In this document: positions 13,490 to 20,715 of the stretch, piece after piece | How the letters are laid out: every line of letters starts with the position of its first letter | How positions within the stretch are numbered: the first letter of the stretch is position 1 | Notes under the pieces: generated by a model | What the model was told of the DNA's origin: nothing | Seen by the model: the letters and a program-made list of their open reading frames with translations, nothing else | Database searches by the model: none | Made by a program: the position numbers and the translations under genes | Source of the DNA: JAFHCF01 sp048497495 | Lineage (GTDB): Bacteria; Pseudomonadota; Alphaproteobacteria; Rhizobiales; Ancalomicrobiaceae | Reading direction: 5' to 3' | NCBI GenBank assembly: GCA_048497495.1 | Contig: JAFHCF010000036.1 | Span: 1 to 20,715 of the forward strand | DNA length: 20,715 nt

Positions 13490-15505
13490 ATGGCGGTCGT
13501 CGTCGCATTGTGGAGCGTGGCCGCGTTGATCGCGGTGGCGATCGCGGCGCCGATTCTGCTGCGGCGACCGGCGATGGCGACCCGCGTCGTCTATGCCGTG
13601 TCCGGCGTCGCCTCGCTTGTTCTCCTCGTCGCCACCGGGGCGGTCCTGCTCGGCCTGGCCGACGGCGGGCGCGAGGTGGTGCTGCCGATCGGCCTGCCGT
13701 GGATCGGCGCCCATTTCCGCATCGATGCGATTTCCGCCTTCTTCCTCGTCGTCGTCGACCTCGGCGGCGTCCTGGCGAGCCTCTATGCCCTGGGCTACGG
13801 CACCCACGAGAGCCGGCCCGAGCGTGTCCTGCCCTTCTATCCGGCCTTCCTCGCCGGCATGAACCTGGTGATCCTGGCCGCCGATGCCTTCGGCTTCCTG
13901 GTCGCCTGGGAGTTCATGTCGCTCACCTCCTGGGCGCTGGTGATGTCCCATCACCAGAAGGAGGAGAACCGGCACGCCGGCTACGTCTATCTGGTGATGG
14001 CGAGCTTCGGCACCCTGATGCTGCTGCTCGCCTTCGGCCTGATGGCCGGGCCGGACGGCGCCTACGGCTTCACCGAGATGCGCGCCGTGGTTCATGCCCC
14101 CTGGCTGCCCGGCGTGGTGTTGGGGCTGGTGGTGCTCGGCGCCGGTTCCAAGGCGGGCCTGGCGCCGCTCCACGTCTGGCTGCCGCTCGCCCATCCCGCC
14201 GCCCCCTCCCACGTCTCGGCGCTGATGAGCGGCGTCATGACCAAGGTGGCGATCTACGGCTTCGTCCGCATCGTCTTCGATCTGGTCGGCCAGCCGGCCT
14301 GGTGGTGGAGCGCCGTGGTGCTGACGCTCGGCTCGCTGACCGCGGTACTCGGCGTGCTCCAAGCGGTGATGCAGCGCGACCTCAAGCGCCTCCTCGCCTA
14401 TTCGACGGTGGAGAACATCGGCATCGTCTTCATCGGCCTCGGCCTCGCCCTGGCGTTCAAGGCCAACGCCATGGCCGGCCCGGCGGCCCTGGCGATCACC
14501 GCGGCGCTGTTCCACGCGTTCAACCATTCGCTGTTCAAGGGGCTGCTGTTCTTCGGCGCCGGCGCCGTGCTCACCGCCACCGGCGAGCGCGACATCGAGA
14601 AGCTCGGCGGTCTGATCCACCGGATGCCGGCGACCGCCTTCTTCATGCTCGGCGGCGCCGTCGCCATCTCGGCGCTGCCGCCGCTCAACGGCTTCGCCTC
14701 GGAATGGATGATCTTCCAGGCGATCCTGCTGTCGCCCGATCTGCCGCAATGGGCGCTGAAGTTCATGGTGCCGGCGGTCGGCGCGGCCCTCGCCTTCGCC
14801 GCGGCCCTCGCCGGCGCCTGTTTCGTCCGCGCCTACGGCATCACCTTCCTCGGCCGGCCACGCACCGCTTGCGCCGCCGAGGCCCGCGAGGTCGACGGCT
14901 TCTCGCTGCGCGCCATGGGGATCCTGCTCACCCTCTGCCTGCTCGCCGGCGTCCTGCCCGGCCTCGTCATCGAGGCCCTCTCGGGGGTGTCGATCCAACT
15001 CGTCGGCCACGACATGCCGCCGCAGCCGCTGCTGCCGACCCTGTCGATCGTGCCGATCTCGACCGGCCGGTCGTCCTACAGCGGCATGTTGGTCTTCGGC
15101 TTCATCGTGGTGTCGTCGAGCGCGGCGATCTGGGTGATCCACCGGTTCGCCTCGCGGGCGGTGCGGTCCGGCCCGGCCTGGGATTGCGGCTATCCCGAGC
15201 CGAGCCCGCTCACCCAGTATTCCGCCGACAGTTTCGCCATGCCGATCCGCCGGGTCTTCGGGCCGCTCGCCTTCCGCTCCTACATCGAGCGCGACATCCC
15301 GCCGCCCGGCGAGATGCGACCGGCGCGCCTGACGCTGTTCATGCACGACCTCGTCTGGGAAATCGTCTACGCCCCGATCGGGCGCGCCGTGTCGCGCCTC
15401 GCCGAACGCCTCAACACGCTGCAGTTCCTGTCGATCCGCAGCTATCTCAGCCTCGTCTTCATGGCCCTCGTCGGCCTCCTCCTGGTGGTGGCGATATGGG
15501 CCTGA
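13490..15505 (+). CDS. hyfB: Hydrogenase-4-type antiporter-like subunit B (HyfB/HycC)
   Basis: This 671-residue polytopic membrane protein has the same length class as E. coli HyfB (672) and belongs to the NuoL/M/N-MrpA family, which moves protons (or Na+) in complex I-like enzymes. The conserved Glu of the fifth helix is in AWEFMSLTSW (E141). The central Lys is in GAGSKAGLAPLHVWLPLAHP (K221), followed by APSHVSALMSG, characteristic of the HycC/HyfB branch. The predicted start has an AGGGAAG box; an upstream in-frame ATG at 13337 is rejected. It is the first gene of a six-gene operon and overlaps hyfC by 10 nt. The gene name is by similarity; the complex is probably not a working hydrogenase (see hyfG). 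Confidence 0.9.
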   Translation: MAVVVALWSVAALIAVAIAAPILLRRPAMATRVVYAVSGVASLVLLVATGAVLLGLADGGREVVLPIGLPWIGAHFRIDAISAFFLVVVDLGGVLASLYALGYGTHESRPERVLPFYPAFLAGMNLVILAADAFGFLVAWEFMSLTSWALVMSHHQKEENRHAGYVYLVMASFGTLMLLLAFGLMAGPDGAYGFTEMRAVVHAPWLPGVVLGLVVLGAGSKAGLAPLHVWLPLAHPAAPSHVSALMSGVMTKVAIYGFVRIVFDLVGQPAWWWSAVVLTLGSLTAVLGVLQAVMQRDLKRLLAYSTVENIGIVFIGLGLALAFKANAMAGPAALAITAALFHAFNHSLFKGLLFFGAGAVLTATGERDIEKLGGLIHRMPATAFFMLGGAVAISALPPLNGFASEWMIFQAILLSPDLPQWALKFMVPAVGAALAFAAALAGACFVRAYGITFLGRPRTACAAEAREVDGFSLRAMGILLTLCLLAGVLPGLVIEALSGVSIQLVGHDMPPQPLLPTLSIVPISTGRSSYSGMLVFGFIVVSSSAAIWVIHRFASRAVRSGPAWDCGYPEPSPLTQYSADSFAMPIRRVFGPLAFRSYIERDIPPPGEMRPARLTLFMHDLVWEIVYAPIGRAVSRLAERLNTLQFLSIRSYLSLVFMALVGLLLVVAIWA

Positions 15506-16449
15506 TCCGCGATCTCGCCGTCCAGGGCGCCCAGATGATCTTCGTGCTGATGTTGGCGCCCCTCCTCGTCGGCCTCACCCGCAAGCTCAAGGCGCGGATG
15601 CTCGACCGCGTCGGACCGCCGATTCTCCAGCCCTACCGCGACCTGGTGAAGCTGGCGCGCAAGGAGGTGGTGATCGCCGAGAACGCCTCCTGGCTGTTCC
15701 GCGTCGCGCCCTACATGATCTTCGCCGCCACCTGGGTGGCGGCGGCGCTGGTGCCGACCTTCGCCACCGGCCTGCAGTTCTCCTGGACCGCCGACCTCAT
15801 CGCCATCACCGCGCTGCTCGGCTCGGCCCGCTTCTTCCTGGCGCTCGCCGGCATGGACGTCGGCACCGCCTTCGGCGGCATCGGCTCGTCGCGCGAGATG
15901 CTCTTCGCCTCGCTCGCCGAGCCGGCGATGATCATGATGGTCTTCGTCGTCGCCCTGGTCGCCGGCTCCACCCAGCTCTCCTTCGTCGCCAACTTCATGT
16001 TGACCCACGCCTCGCTGCGCGTCTCCCTCGGCATGGCGCTGGTGGCGCTGATCATCGTGGCGCTGGCCGAGAACGCCCGGGTGCCCGTCGACAATCCGGC
16101 GACCCATCTCGAACTCACCATGGTCCACGAAGCGATGATCCTGGAATATTCCGGCCGCCACCTCGCCGTCATCGAACTGGCGGCGGCGCTGAAGCTCCTC
16201 CTCTATGTCTCGATGATCGCCTGCATCTTCGCGCCCTGGGGTCTGGCGCCGCCCAAGAGCGGCTTCGTGCCGCTGGTCGTCGGCGCCGTCACCTATCTCG
16301 GCAAGATCTCGATCGGGGCGTTCCTCCTGGTCTTCTTCGAGACCTCGATCGCCAAGATGCGCGTCTTCCGCGTCCCCGAGTTCCTCGGCGCGGCGCTGAT
16401 GCTCGGCTTCCTCGGCACCCTGCTGCTCTTCGTCTCGAGGAGCTTCTGA
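15496..16449 (+). CDS. hyfC: Hydrogenase-4-type membrane anchor subunit C (HyfC/HycD, NuoH-like)
   Basis: This 317-residue membrane subunit of the NuoH/HycD family links the soluble arm to the antiporter-like subunits. The RVGPPILQPYRDLVKLARKE loop (about residues 37-56) and ENARVPVDNPATHLELTMVH from E192, with E206 and E212, are the two cytoplasmic-loop signatures that contact the large subunit and carry the conserved acidic residues of the proton path. Length matches E. coli HyfC (315). The start lies inside the end of hyfB (10-nt overlap), pointing to translational coupling, and its stop overlaps the hyfE start as TGATG. Confidence 0.9.
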   Translation: MGLIRDLAVQGAQMIFVLMLAPLLVGLTRKLKARMLDRVGPPILQPYRDLVKLARKEVVIAENASWLFRVAPYMIFAATWVAAALVPTFATGLQFSWTADLIAITALLGSARFFLALAGMDVGTAFGGIGSSREMLFASLAEPAMIMMVFVVALVAGSTQLSFVANFMLTHASLRVSLGMALVALIIVALAENARVPVDNPATHLELTMVHEAMILEYSGRHLAVIELAAALKLLLYVSMIACIFAPWGLAPPKSGFVPLVVGAVTYLGKISIGAFLLVFFETSIAKMRVFRVPEFLGAALMLGFLGTLLLFVSRSF

Positions 16450-17111
16450 TGGGACACTTCGCCCTCGATCTCGCCCACATGCTGGCCGGCGGCATGGTGC
16501 TGGTCTCCTTCATGATGCTCTACCAGAACCGCATGTTCGGGCTGCTCAACGTCTTCGCCCTGCACGCGGTGGTGCTGTCGGCCTCGGTCGCCTGGCAGGC
16601 CTGGATCCAGGACGCCCCCCACCTCTACGTCACCGCCGCGATCGCCATCGTGCTCAAGGCGGTGATCATCCCGCTGGCGCTCCGGCGCATGGTGGTCCGG
16701 CTCGGCATTCACCGCACCATCGAGACGGTCGGCGGCATCGGCGTCACCATGCTGATGGGCATCGCCCTGGTGGCGCTGTCGATGGTGGTGATGCTGCAGG
16801 CGGCGGCCGAGGCCGATCCGCTCGCCCGCGAGGACGTGGCGCTGGCGCTGTCGGTGATCCTCCTCGGCCTCCTGATGATGGTGACGCGCTACAACGCCGT
16901 CTCCCAGATCATCGGCTTCATGAGCCTGGAGAACGGCCTGATCCTGGCGGCCGCCGGCGCCAAGGGCATGCCGCTGGTGGTCGAGATCTCGATCGCCTTC
17001 TCGGTGCTGGTCGCCTTCATCGTCATCGGCGTCTTCCTCTTCCGCATCCGCGAGCGCTTCGATTCGGTCGATACCCACGCGCTCGACGAATACCGCGAGG
17101 GCCGGCAATGA
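16449..17111 (+). CDS. hyfE: Hydrogenase-4-type membrane subunit E (HyfE, NuoK-like)
   Basis: This 220-residue membrane protein has about six to seven hydrophobic helices; its C-terminal half resembles NuoK/MrpC. E. coli HyfE is 216 residues. Glu residues sit in or next to helices (AAAEADPLAREDVALALSVI; IGFMSLENGLILAAAG), the latter being the NuoK-like E-N-G-x-x-L motif near residue 160. Gene order C-E-F is as in E. coli except that hyfD is absent. The start overlaps the hyfC stop by 1 nt and has GAGGAG upstream; its end overlaps hyfF by 4 nt (ATGA). Confidence 0.85.
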   Translation: MGHFALDLAHMLAGGMVLVSFMMLYQNRMFGLLNVFALHAVVLSASVAWQAWIQDAPHLYVTAAIAIVLKAVIIPLALRRMVVRLGIHRTIETVGGIGVTMLMGIALVALSMVVMLQAAAEADPLAREDVALALSVILLGLLMMVTRYNAVSQIIGFMSLENGLILAAAGAKGMPLVVEISIAFSVLVAFIVIGVFLFRIRERFDSVDTHALDEYREGRQ

Positions 17112-18568
17112 CGACGTTCCTCGCCCTTCTGCCTTTCGCGCCGGTCGAAGGGGTGTTGGCCGTGCCGGCGATCGCCGCGCTGGTGCTGGCGGCCCTGCCC
17201 GGCTATCGCTGGAGCGCCCGCCTCAACGTCGCGGCGTCGTTCCTGACCTTCCTCTTCGCCCTGACCATCCTGGTGGAACGCCCGGCGGTCGGCAGCTACC
17301 TCTTCGTCGACGATCTCAACATCGTCTTCGTCGTGCTCGGCACCTTCGTCGGCTTCACCACCTCGGTGTTCTCGGCGAGCTACATCGCCCACGAGATCGA
17401 GATCGGCCGGCTGACCCGCGCCCATCTGCGCTTCTATCACGGCATGTATCAGGCCCTGAGCTTCGCCATGAACCTCGGGCTCCTCGCCAACAACATCGGC
17501 CTGATGTGGGTGGCGGTGGAATTGGCGACGCTGACGACGGTGCTGATGGTCGGCATCTACCGCACCCACGACGCGCTCGAGGCGGCCTGGAAATACTTCA
17601 TCCTCGGCTCGGTCGGCATCGCGCTGGCGCTGTTCGGCACCATCCTGGTCTACATGGCGGCCCAGCCGGTGATCGGCGAGGGCCACGAGGCCATGGTGTG
17701 GACGGCGCTGGTCGCCTCGGCCGACAAGTTCAATCCGGAACTGCTCAACGTCGCCTTCGTCTTCCTGATGCTCGGCTACGGCACCAAGGTCGGCCTGGCG
17801 CCGCTGCACGCCTGGCTGCCCGACGCCCATGCCGAGGGCCCGACGCCGATCTCCGCCGTGCTCTCCGGGCTGCTGCTCAACGTCGCGCTCTACGCGCTGC
17901 TGCGCTTCAAGATGCTGCTCGCCGCCAATCCGCAGACGGTGGCGCCGGGCCCGCTGATGGTGGTGCTCGGGCTCCTGTCGCTGATCTTCGCCGGCTTCAT
18001 GCTCTACCGCCGCCGCGACATCAAACGCTTCTTCGCCTATTCCTCGATCGAGCACATGGGGTTGATCACCTTCGCCTTCGGCATGGGCGGGCCGCTCGCC
18101 AATTTCGCCGGCCTCCTGCACATGACCATGCACAGCCTGACCAAATCGGCGATCTTCTTCGCCGTCGGCCAGATCGCCCAGGCCAAGGGCACCCAGAAGA
18201 TCGCCGAGATCCGCGGCCTCACCCAGTCCCATCCGATGCTCGGCTGGAGCCTCGTCGTCGGCGTCGCGGCGATCGCCGGCCTGCCGCCGCTCGGCATCTT
18301 CATGAGCGAGTTCCTGATCGTCTCCTCGACCTTCGCCCGCAATCCGCTCTTGGCCATACCGCTGGTCTTCGGTCTGATCGTCGCCTTCGGGGCGCTGCTG
18401 CTGCGCCTCACCGGCGTCGCCTTCGGCAAGCCCAACGGCGAGGCCACGCCGGTCGAGGCCTCCTACCTGCCGATGCTCGCCCATCTCGGCCTGGTGCTGG
18501 TCGCCGGCCTGTGGCTGCCGCCGCCACTGGTCGCCTGGTTCCAGCACGTCGCGCGGATGCTCGGATGA
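17108..18568 (+). CDS. hyfF: Hydrogenase-4-type antiporter-like subunit F (HyfF)
   Basis: This 486-residue NuoL/M/N-family membrane protein is slightly shorter than E. coli HyfF (526). The fifth-helix Glu is E138 in WVAVELATLTTVLMV, a WKYFILGSVG segment follows, and the central Lys is K227 in LGYGTKVGLAPLHAWLPDAH, then GPTPISAVLSGLLLNVALYA. All the key proton-channel residues I can check are intact. With hyfB it makes two antiporter-like subunits, against three in E. coli hydrogenase-4 (HyfB, D, F). GAGGG precedes the start; the start overlaps hyfE by 4 nt, and the hyfG ribosome binding site touches the hyfF stop codon. Confidence 0.9.
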   Translation: MTTFLALLPFAPVEGVLAVPAIAALVLAALPGYRWSARLNVAASFLTFLFALTILVERPAVGSYLFVDDLNIVFVVLGTFVGFTTSVFSASYIAHEIEIGRLTRAHLRFYHGMYQALSFAMNLGLLANNIGLMWVAVELATLTTVLMVGIYRTHDALEAAWKYFILGSVGIALALFGTILVYMAAQPVIGEGHEAMVWTALVASADKFNPELLNVAFVFLMLGYGTKVGLAPLHAWLPDAHAEGPTPISAVLSGLLLNVALYALLRFKMLLAANPQTVAPGPLMVVLGLLSLIFAGFMLYRRRDIKRFFAYSSIEHMGLITFAFGMGGPLANFAGLLHMTMHSLTKSAIFFAVGQIAQAKGTQKIAEIRGLTQSHPMLGWSLVVGVAAIAGLPPLGIFMSEFLIVSSTFARNPLLAIPLVFGLIVAFGALLLRLTGVAFGKPNGEATPVEASYLPMLAHLGLVLVAGLWLPPPLVAWFQHVARMLG

Positions 18569-18578
18569 GGAGGCGCCC

Positions 18579-20090
18579 ATGTCCCTGAGAAGCGATCTCC
18601 TCGGCGAGGCGCTCCACCTCGAGGCCCAGAACCCCTGGCCCCGCGCTCGCGTCGACGTCGAAACCTGGCAACGCGCCGTCTTCGGCCTCCATGCCGGCGA
18701 TGTGACGCTGCTCGCCCTGTGGGGTGAACCGGGACGGGTCCACATGGGGCTGATCGAGGAGGCGACCGGCGAGATCCTCGTCCTCACCCTCGATTGCCCC
18801 GACGGTCGCTTCCCCTCCGTCGGCGTCACCCATGCGCCGGCGCTGAGGCTCGAGCGCACCATCCGCGAGATGGTCGGGCTGGAGCCGGAGGGCTGTCCCG
18901 ACCCGCGGCCCTGGCTCGACCATTCGCGCTGGGGCCTGCGCCATCCCCTCGGCGCCGCCGAACCCGTGCCGGCCGACGGCGCGCCCTATGCGTTTCTCGG
19001 GGCGGAAGGCCCGCCGATGCACCAGATCCCGGTCGGGCCGGTGCATGCCGGCATCATCGAGCCGGGTCACTTCCGCTTCACCGCCAACGGCGAGACGGTG
19101 GTCAGGCTGGAGGAACGGCTCGGCTGGGTCCACAAGGGCATCGAGAAGCTCTTCATCGGCGCCGATCTCGAGCGCGCCGGCCGTCTCGCCGCCCGGGTCT
19201 CCGGCGACAGCACCGTCGCCTACGGCCTCGCCTTCGCCCAGGCGGTGGAGGGCGCGCTCGGCGTCACACCGCCGCGTCGGGCGGTATGGCTGCGCGCCCT
19301 GATGGCCGAACTCGAGCGCCTCGCCGACCACATCGGCGACATCGGTGGCGTGTGCAACGACGCCGCCTTCTCGCTGATGCTCAACCGCTGCGGGATCCTG
19401 CGCGAGCGGGTGCTGCGGGCGGCACACGTCGCCTTCGGCCACCGTCTGATGATGGATCGCGTCGTGCCCGGCGGCACCAGTGTCGATCTCGTCGATTCCA
19501 AGCCGATCGTCGATCTCGTCGCCGCCCTCCGCGCCGGCTTCCCGCCCCTGGTCAAGCTCTACGATTCCACCGCCTCGCTGCTCAATCGGACGGTCACCAC
19601 CGGCCGGCTCGATCCGGCGCTGGCTCGCCGCTGGGGCGCCGGCGGCCATGTCGGCCGCGCCTGCGGGCGCGAGTTCGACAGCCGCCGCCTGCCCGGCTAC
19701 GCCCCCTACGACGCCCTGCGCTTCGACGTGCCGACCCGCGCCGAGGGCGACGTCGACGCCCGGGTGTGGATCCGCATCCTGGAGATCGGCGAAAGCCTGA
19801 AGATGATCGATCAGATCCTGAAGGGCCTGCCCGCCGGACCCCACCGCGTCGAGGTCGAGGCTGCGGGTCATGCCGAAGCGGAAGGCGTGGCGCTGGTCGA
19901 GGCCTTCCGCGGCGATCTCTTCGTCTGGGTCAGGCTCGACGGCGACGGCCGCATCGCCCGCGCCCATCTGCGCGACCCGTCGGTGTTCCAATGGCCGCTG
20001 ATGGAAGCCGCGGTCGCCTACAACATCGTCGCCGACTTCCCGCTCCTCAACAAGTCGTTCAACTGCTCCTACTCGGGGCACGACCTCTGA
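18579..20090 (+). CDS. hyfG: Group 4 hydrogenase-like large subunit (NuoC-NuoD fusion) lacking the NiFe ligands
   Basis: This 503-residue protein fuses a NuoC/30-kDa-like domain (about 1-130, ending in RLERTIREMVGLEPEG, then CPDPRPWLDHSRWG) to a NuoD/HycE-like large subunit (about 150-503; LEERLGWVHKGIEKLFIGAD). In active enzymes the NiFe site uses RxCGxCxxxH near the start of this domain and DPCxxC at the C-terminus. Here the first reads R206-V-S208-G-D-S211-T-V-A-Y215, so both Cys are Ser and the His is Tyr. The second reads F-N-C496-S-Y-S499, one Cys left. The chain ends four residues later, with no peptide to be cleaved. AGGAGG precedes the start. It is best placed with Ehr-type complexes; hydrogenase activity is very unlikely. 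The name is by similarity. Confidence 0.9.
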   Translation: MSLRSDLLGEALHLEAQNPWPRARVDVETWQRAVFGLHAGDVTLLALWGEPGRVHMGLIEEATGEILVLTLDCPDGRFPSVGVTHAPALRLERTIREMVGLEPEGCPDPRPWLDHSRWGLRHPLGAAEPVPADGAPYAFLGAEGPPMHQIPVGPVHAGIIEPGHFRFTANGETVVRLEERLGWVHKGIEKLFIGADLERAGRLAARVSGDSTVAYGLAFAQAVEGALGVTPPRRAVWLRALMAELERLADHIGDIGGVCNDAAFSLMLNRCGILRERVLRAAHVAFGHRLMMDRVVPGGTSVDLVDSKPIVDLVAALRAGFPPLVKLYDSTASLLNRTVTTGRLDPALARRWGAGGHVGRACGREFDSRRLPGYAPYDALRFDVPTRAEGDVDARVWIRILEIGESLKMIDQILKGLPAGPHRVEVEAAGHAEAEGVALVEAFRGDLFVWVRLDGDGRIARAHLRDPSVFQWPLMEAAVAYNIVADFPLLNKSFNCSYSGHDL

Positions 20091-20100
20091 CGGACAACCG

Positions 20101-20616
20101 ATGCCGAAGTTTCTCATCGAGAGCCTGCTGCGCCGTCCGACCACCGAGGCGCGCCCCGCCGCCGGCGATGCGGCGCTCGCCGAACTGGCCGGCTGCCTCG
20201 ACGCCGCCGCCCACCGTCGTCTCGGCCGCAGCCTGTCGATCCGCGAGGTCGACGCCGGCTCGTGCAACGGCTGCGAACTCGAGATCCATGCCCTCGGCAA
20301 CGCCTTCTACGATCTCGAGCGCTTCGGCCTGCGCTTCGTCGCCTCGCCCCGCCATGCCGACGTGCTCCTGGTCACCGGCCCGGTCACGGCCAACATGAGC
20401 GAGGCGCTGGAGCGCACCCACGCGGCGACCCCCGACCCGAAATGGGTGGTGGCGGTCGGCGACTGCGGCTTCGACGGCGGCATCTTCGCCGGCTCCTACG
20501 CGGTGGTCGGCGGCGTCGACGCGGTGGTCCCGGTCGATCTCCACATCCGCGGCTGCCCGCCGTCGCCGATGGACCTCCTGAAGGGCCTGATCGCCCTCGT
20601 CGAAAAGAGCGCCTGA
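20101..20616 (+). CDS. hyfI: NuoB/HyfI-like [4Fe-4S] small subunit
   Basis: This 171-residue soluble electron-transfer subunit, homologous to NuoB and HycG, sits between the quinone- or metal-site large subunit and the rest of the electron chain. The four cluster ligands are all present: C55 and C58 in DAGSCNGCELE, C122 in AVGDCGFDGG, and C152 in IRGCPPSP. Unlike NuoB it has CxxC rather than adjacent cysteines at the first pair, as in group 4 hydrogenases. It starts 10 nt after hyfG with a weak ribosome binding site. It is the last gene of the operon visible; a hairpin repeat follows. Confidence 0.9.
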   Translation: MPKFLIESLLRRPTTEARPAAGDAALAELAGCLDAAAHRRLGRSLSIREVDAGSCNGCELEIHALGNAFYDLERFGLRFVASPRHADVLLVTGPVTANMSEALERTHAATPDPKWVVAVGDCGFDGGIFAGSYAVVGGVDAVVPVDLHIRGCPPSPMDLLKGLIALVEKSA

Positions 20617-20652
20617 GCCGGCCCGCGTCGCCGAACCGATCCGCCGCCGCGT

Positions 20653-20715
20653 AACCGGCGCCGTCGAGGACGGCGCCGAACTCTTCCCCGATGTGAAACC
20701 GGCGCCGTCGAGGAC
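20653..20715 (+). repeat. Tandem hairpin repeat after the hyf-type operon, cut by window end
   Basis: A 19-nt sequence beginning AACCGGCGCC occurs at 20653-20671 and again at 20697-20715 (period 44). In the first copy it forms a 10-bp perfect stem (20656-20665 with 20669-20678, core GGCGCCGTC / GACGGCGCC) on a GAG loop, 39 nt after the hyfI stop codon. The second copy is truncated by the window edge but has the same left arm. It is probably a terminator with a duplicated unit. Confidence 0.6.

Noticed and set aside
13151..15346. Very long open frame on the minus strand opposite hyfB
   Set aside because: It is rich in Arg, Gly, His, Asp and Glu with no recognisable domain, and the plus strand encodes a clear HyfB. 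In DNA this GC-rich, antisense frames stay open by codon bias. The same applies to long antisense frames elsewhere in the window.
18579..20090. Reading hyfG as a degraded pseudogene
   Set aside because: The frame is complete, motifs outside the metal site are well kept, the ribosome binding site is strong and the operon is tightly overlapped. The substitutions are confined to the metal ligands.
20653..20715. Start of a CRISPR array
   Set aside because: The repeat period is 44 nt, the palindrome takes up most of the unit, and only one and a half units are visible. No cas gene is nearby. A duplicated terminator is simpler.
1..20715. tRNA, rRNA, insertion sequence or prophage genes
   Set aside because: I found no cloverleaf-like gene, rRNA segment, transposase or integrase motif, and base composition looks uniform by eye apart from short promoter regions.

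Overview
The window is very GC-rich, densely coded bacterial chromosome. Codon use, gene families and pairings (YXWGXW-repeat protein, XRE-cupin regulator beside an omega-aminotransferase, Lrp beside LysE, hyfBCEFGI-type operon) suggest an alphaproteobacterium, most likely Hyphomicrobiales (Rhizobiales). The genus cannot be told from sequence alone. I see no rRNA, tRNA, transposase, phage gene or CRISPR array.

Layout. (1) 1-1380: a periplasmic branched-chain-amino-acid-type substrate-binding protein, a hairpin terminator, and a 28-codon remnant resembling the N-terminus of a nitronate monooxygenase. (2) 1398-4744: a minus-strand pair (CysZ/EI24-like membrane protein downstream of a SAF-domain NAD(P)-dependent oxidoreductase), divergent from a PfkB sugar/adenosine kinase, with good promoter candidates on both strands between them. 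(3) 4887-8790: a Tat-exported Trp-rich protein; a PuuR-like XRE-cupin regulator divergent from a class III omega-amino-acid:pyruvate aminotransferase; a LysE exporter divergent from an Lrp/AsnC regulator with a perfect 6-5-6 palindrome between them. (4) 8947-13044: a membrane GGDEF-EAL protein (degenerate GGDEF, intact EAL), NudC, a HIT hydrolase and a PEBP/YbhB protein. (5) 13490-20616: a tightly overlapping six-gene operon that would normally be called hydrogenase-4 (hyfB, C, E, F, G, I), followed by a tandem hairpin repeat cut by the window end.

The main result is in region 5. The large subunit (HyfG) has lost the nickel-iron site: the first CxxC is SxxS (S208, S211), the following His is Tyr (Y215), and the C-terminal CxxC is CxxS (C496, S499). 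The small subunit (HyfI) keeps all four cysteines for its [4Fe-4S] cluster (C55, C58, C122, C152), and the two antiporter-like subunits keep their Glu/Lys proton-channel residues. No ferredoxin-like subunit, formate dehydrogenase, Hyp maturation gene or endopeptidase is present in the window. This fits the Ehr (energy-converting hydrogenase related) class, a set of complexes between group 4 hydrogenases and complex I whose reaction is not established, rather than a hydrogenase. The rest of the window is mostly ordinary amino-acid transport and catabolism, nucleotide housekeeping and signalling.
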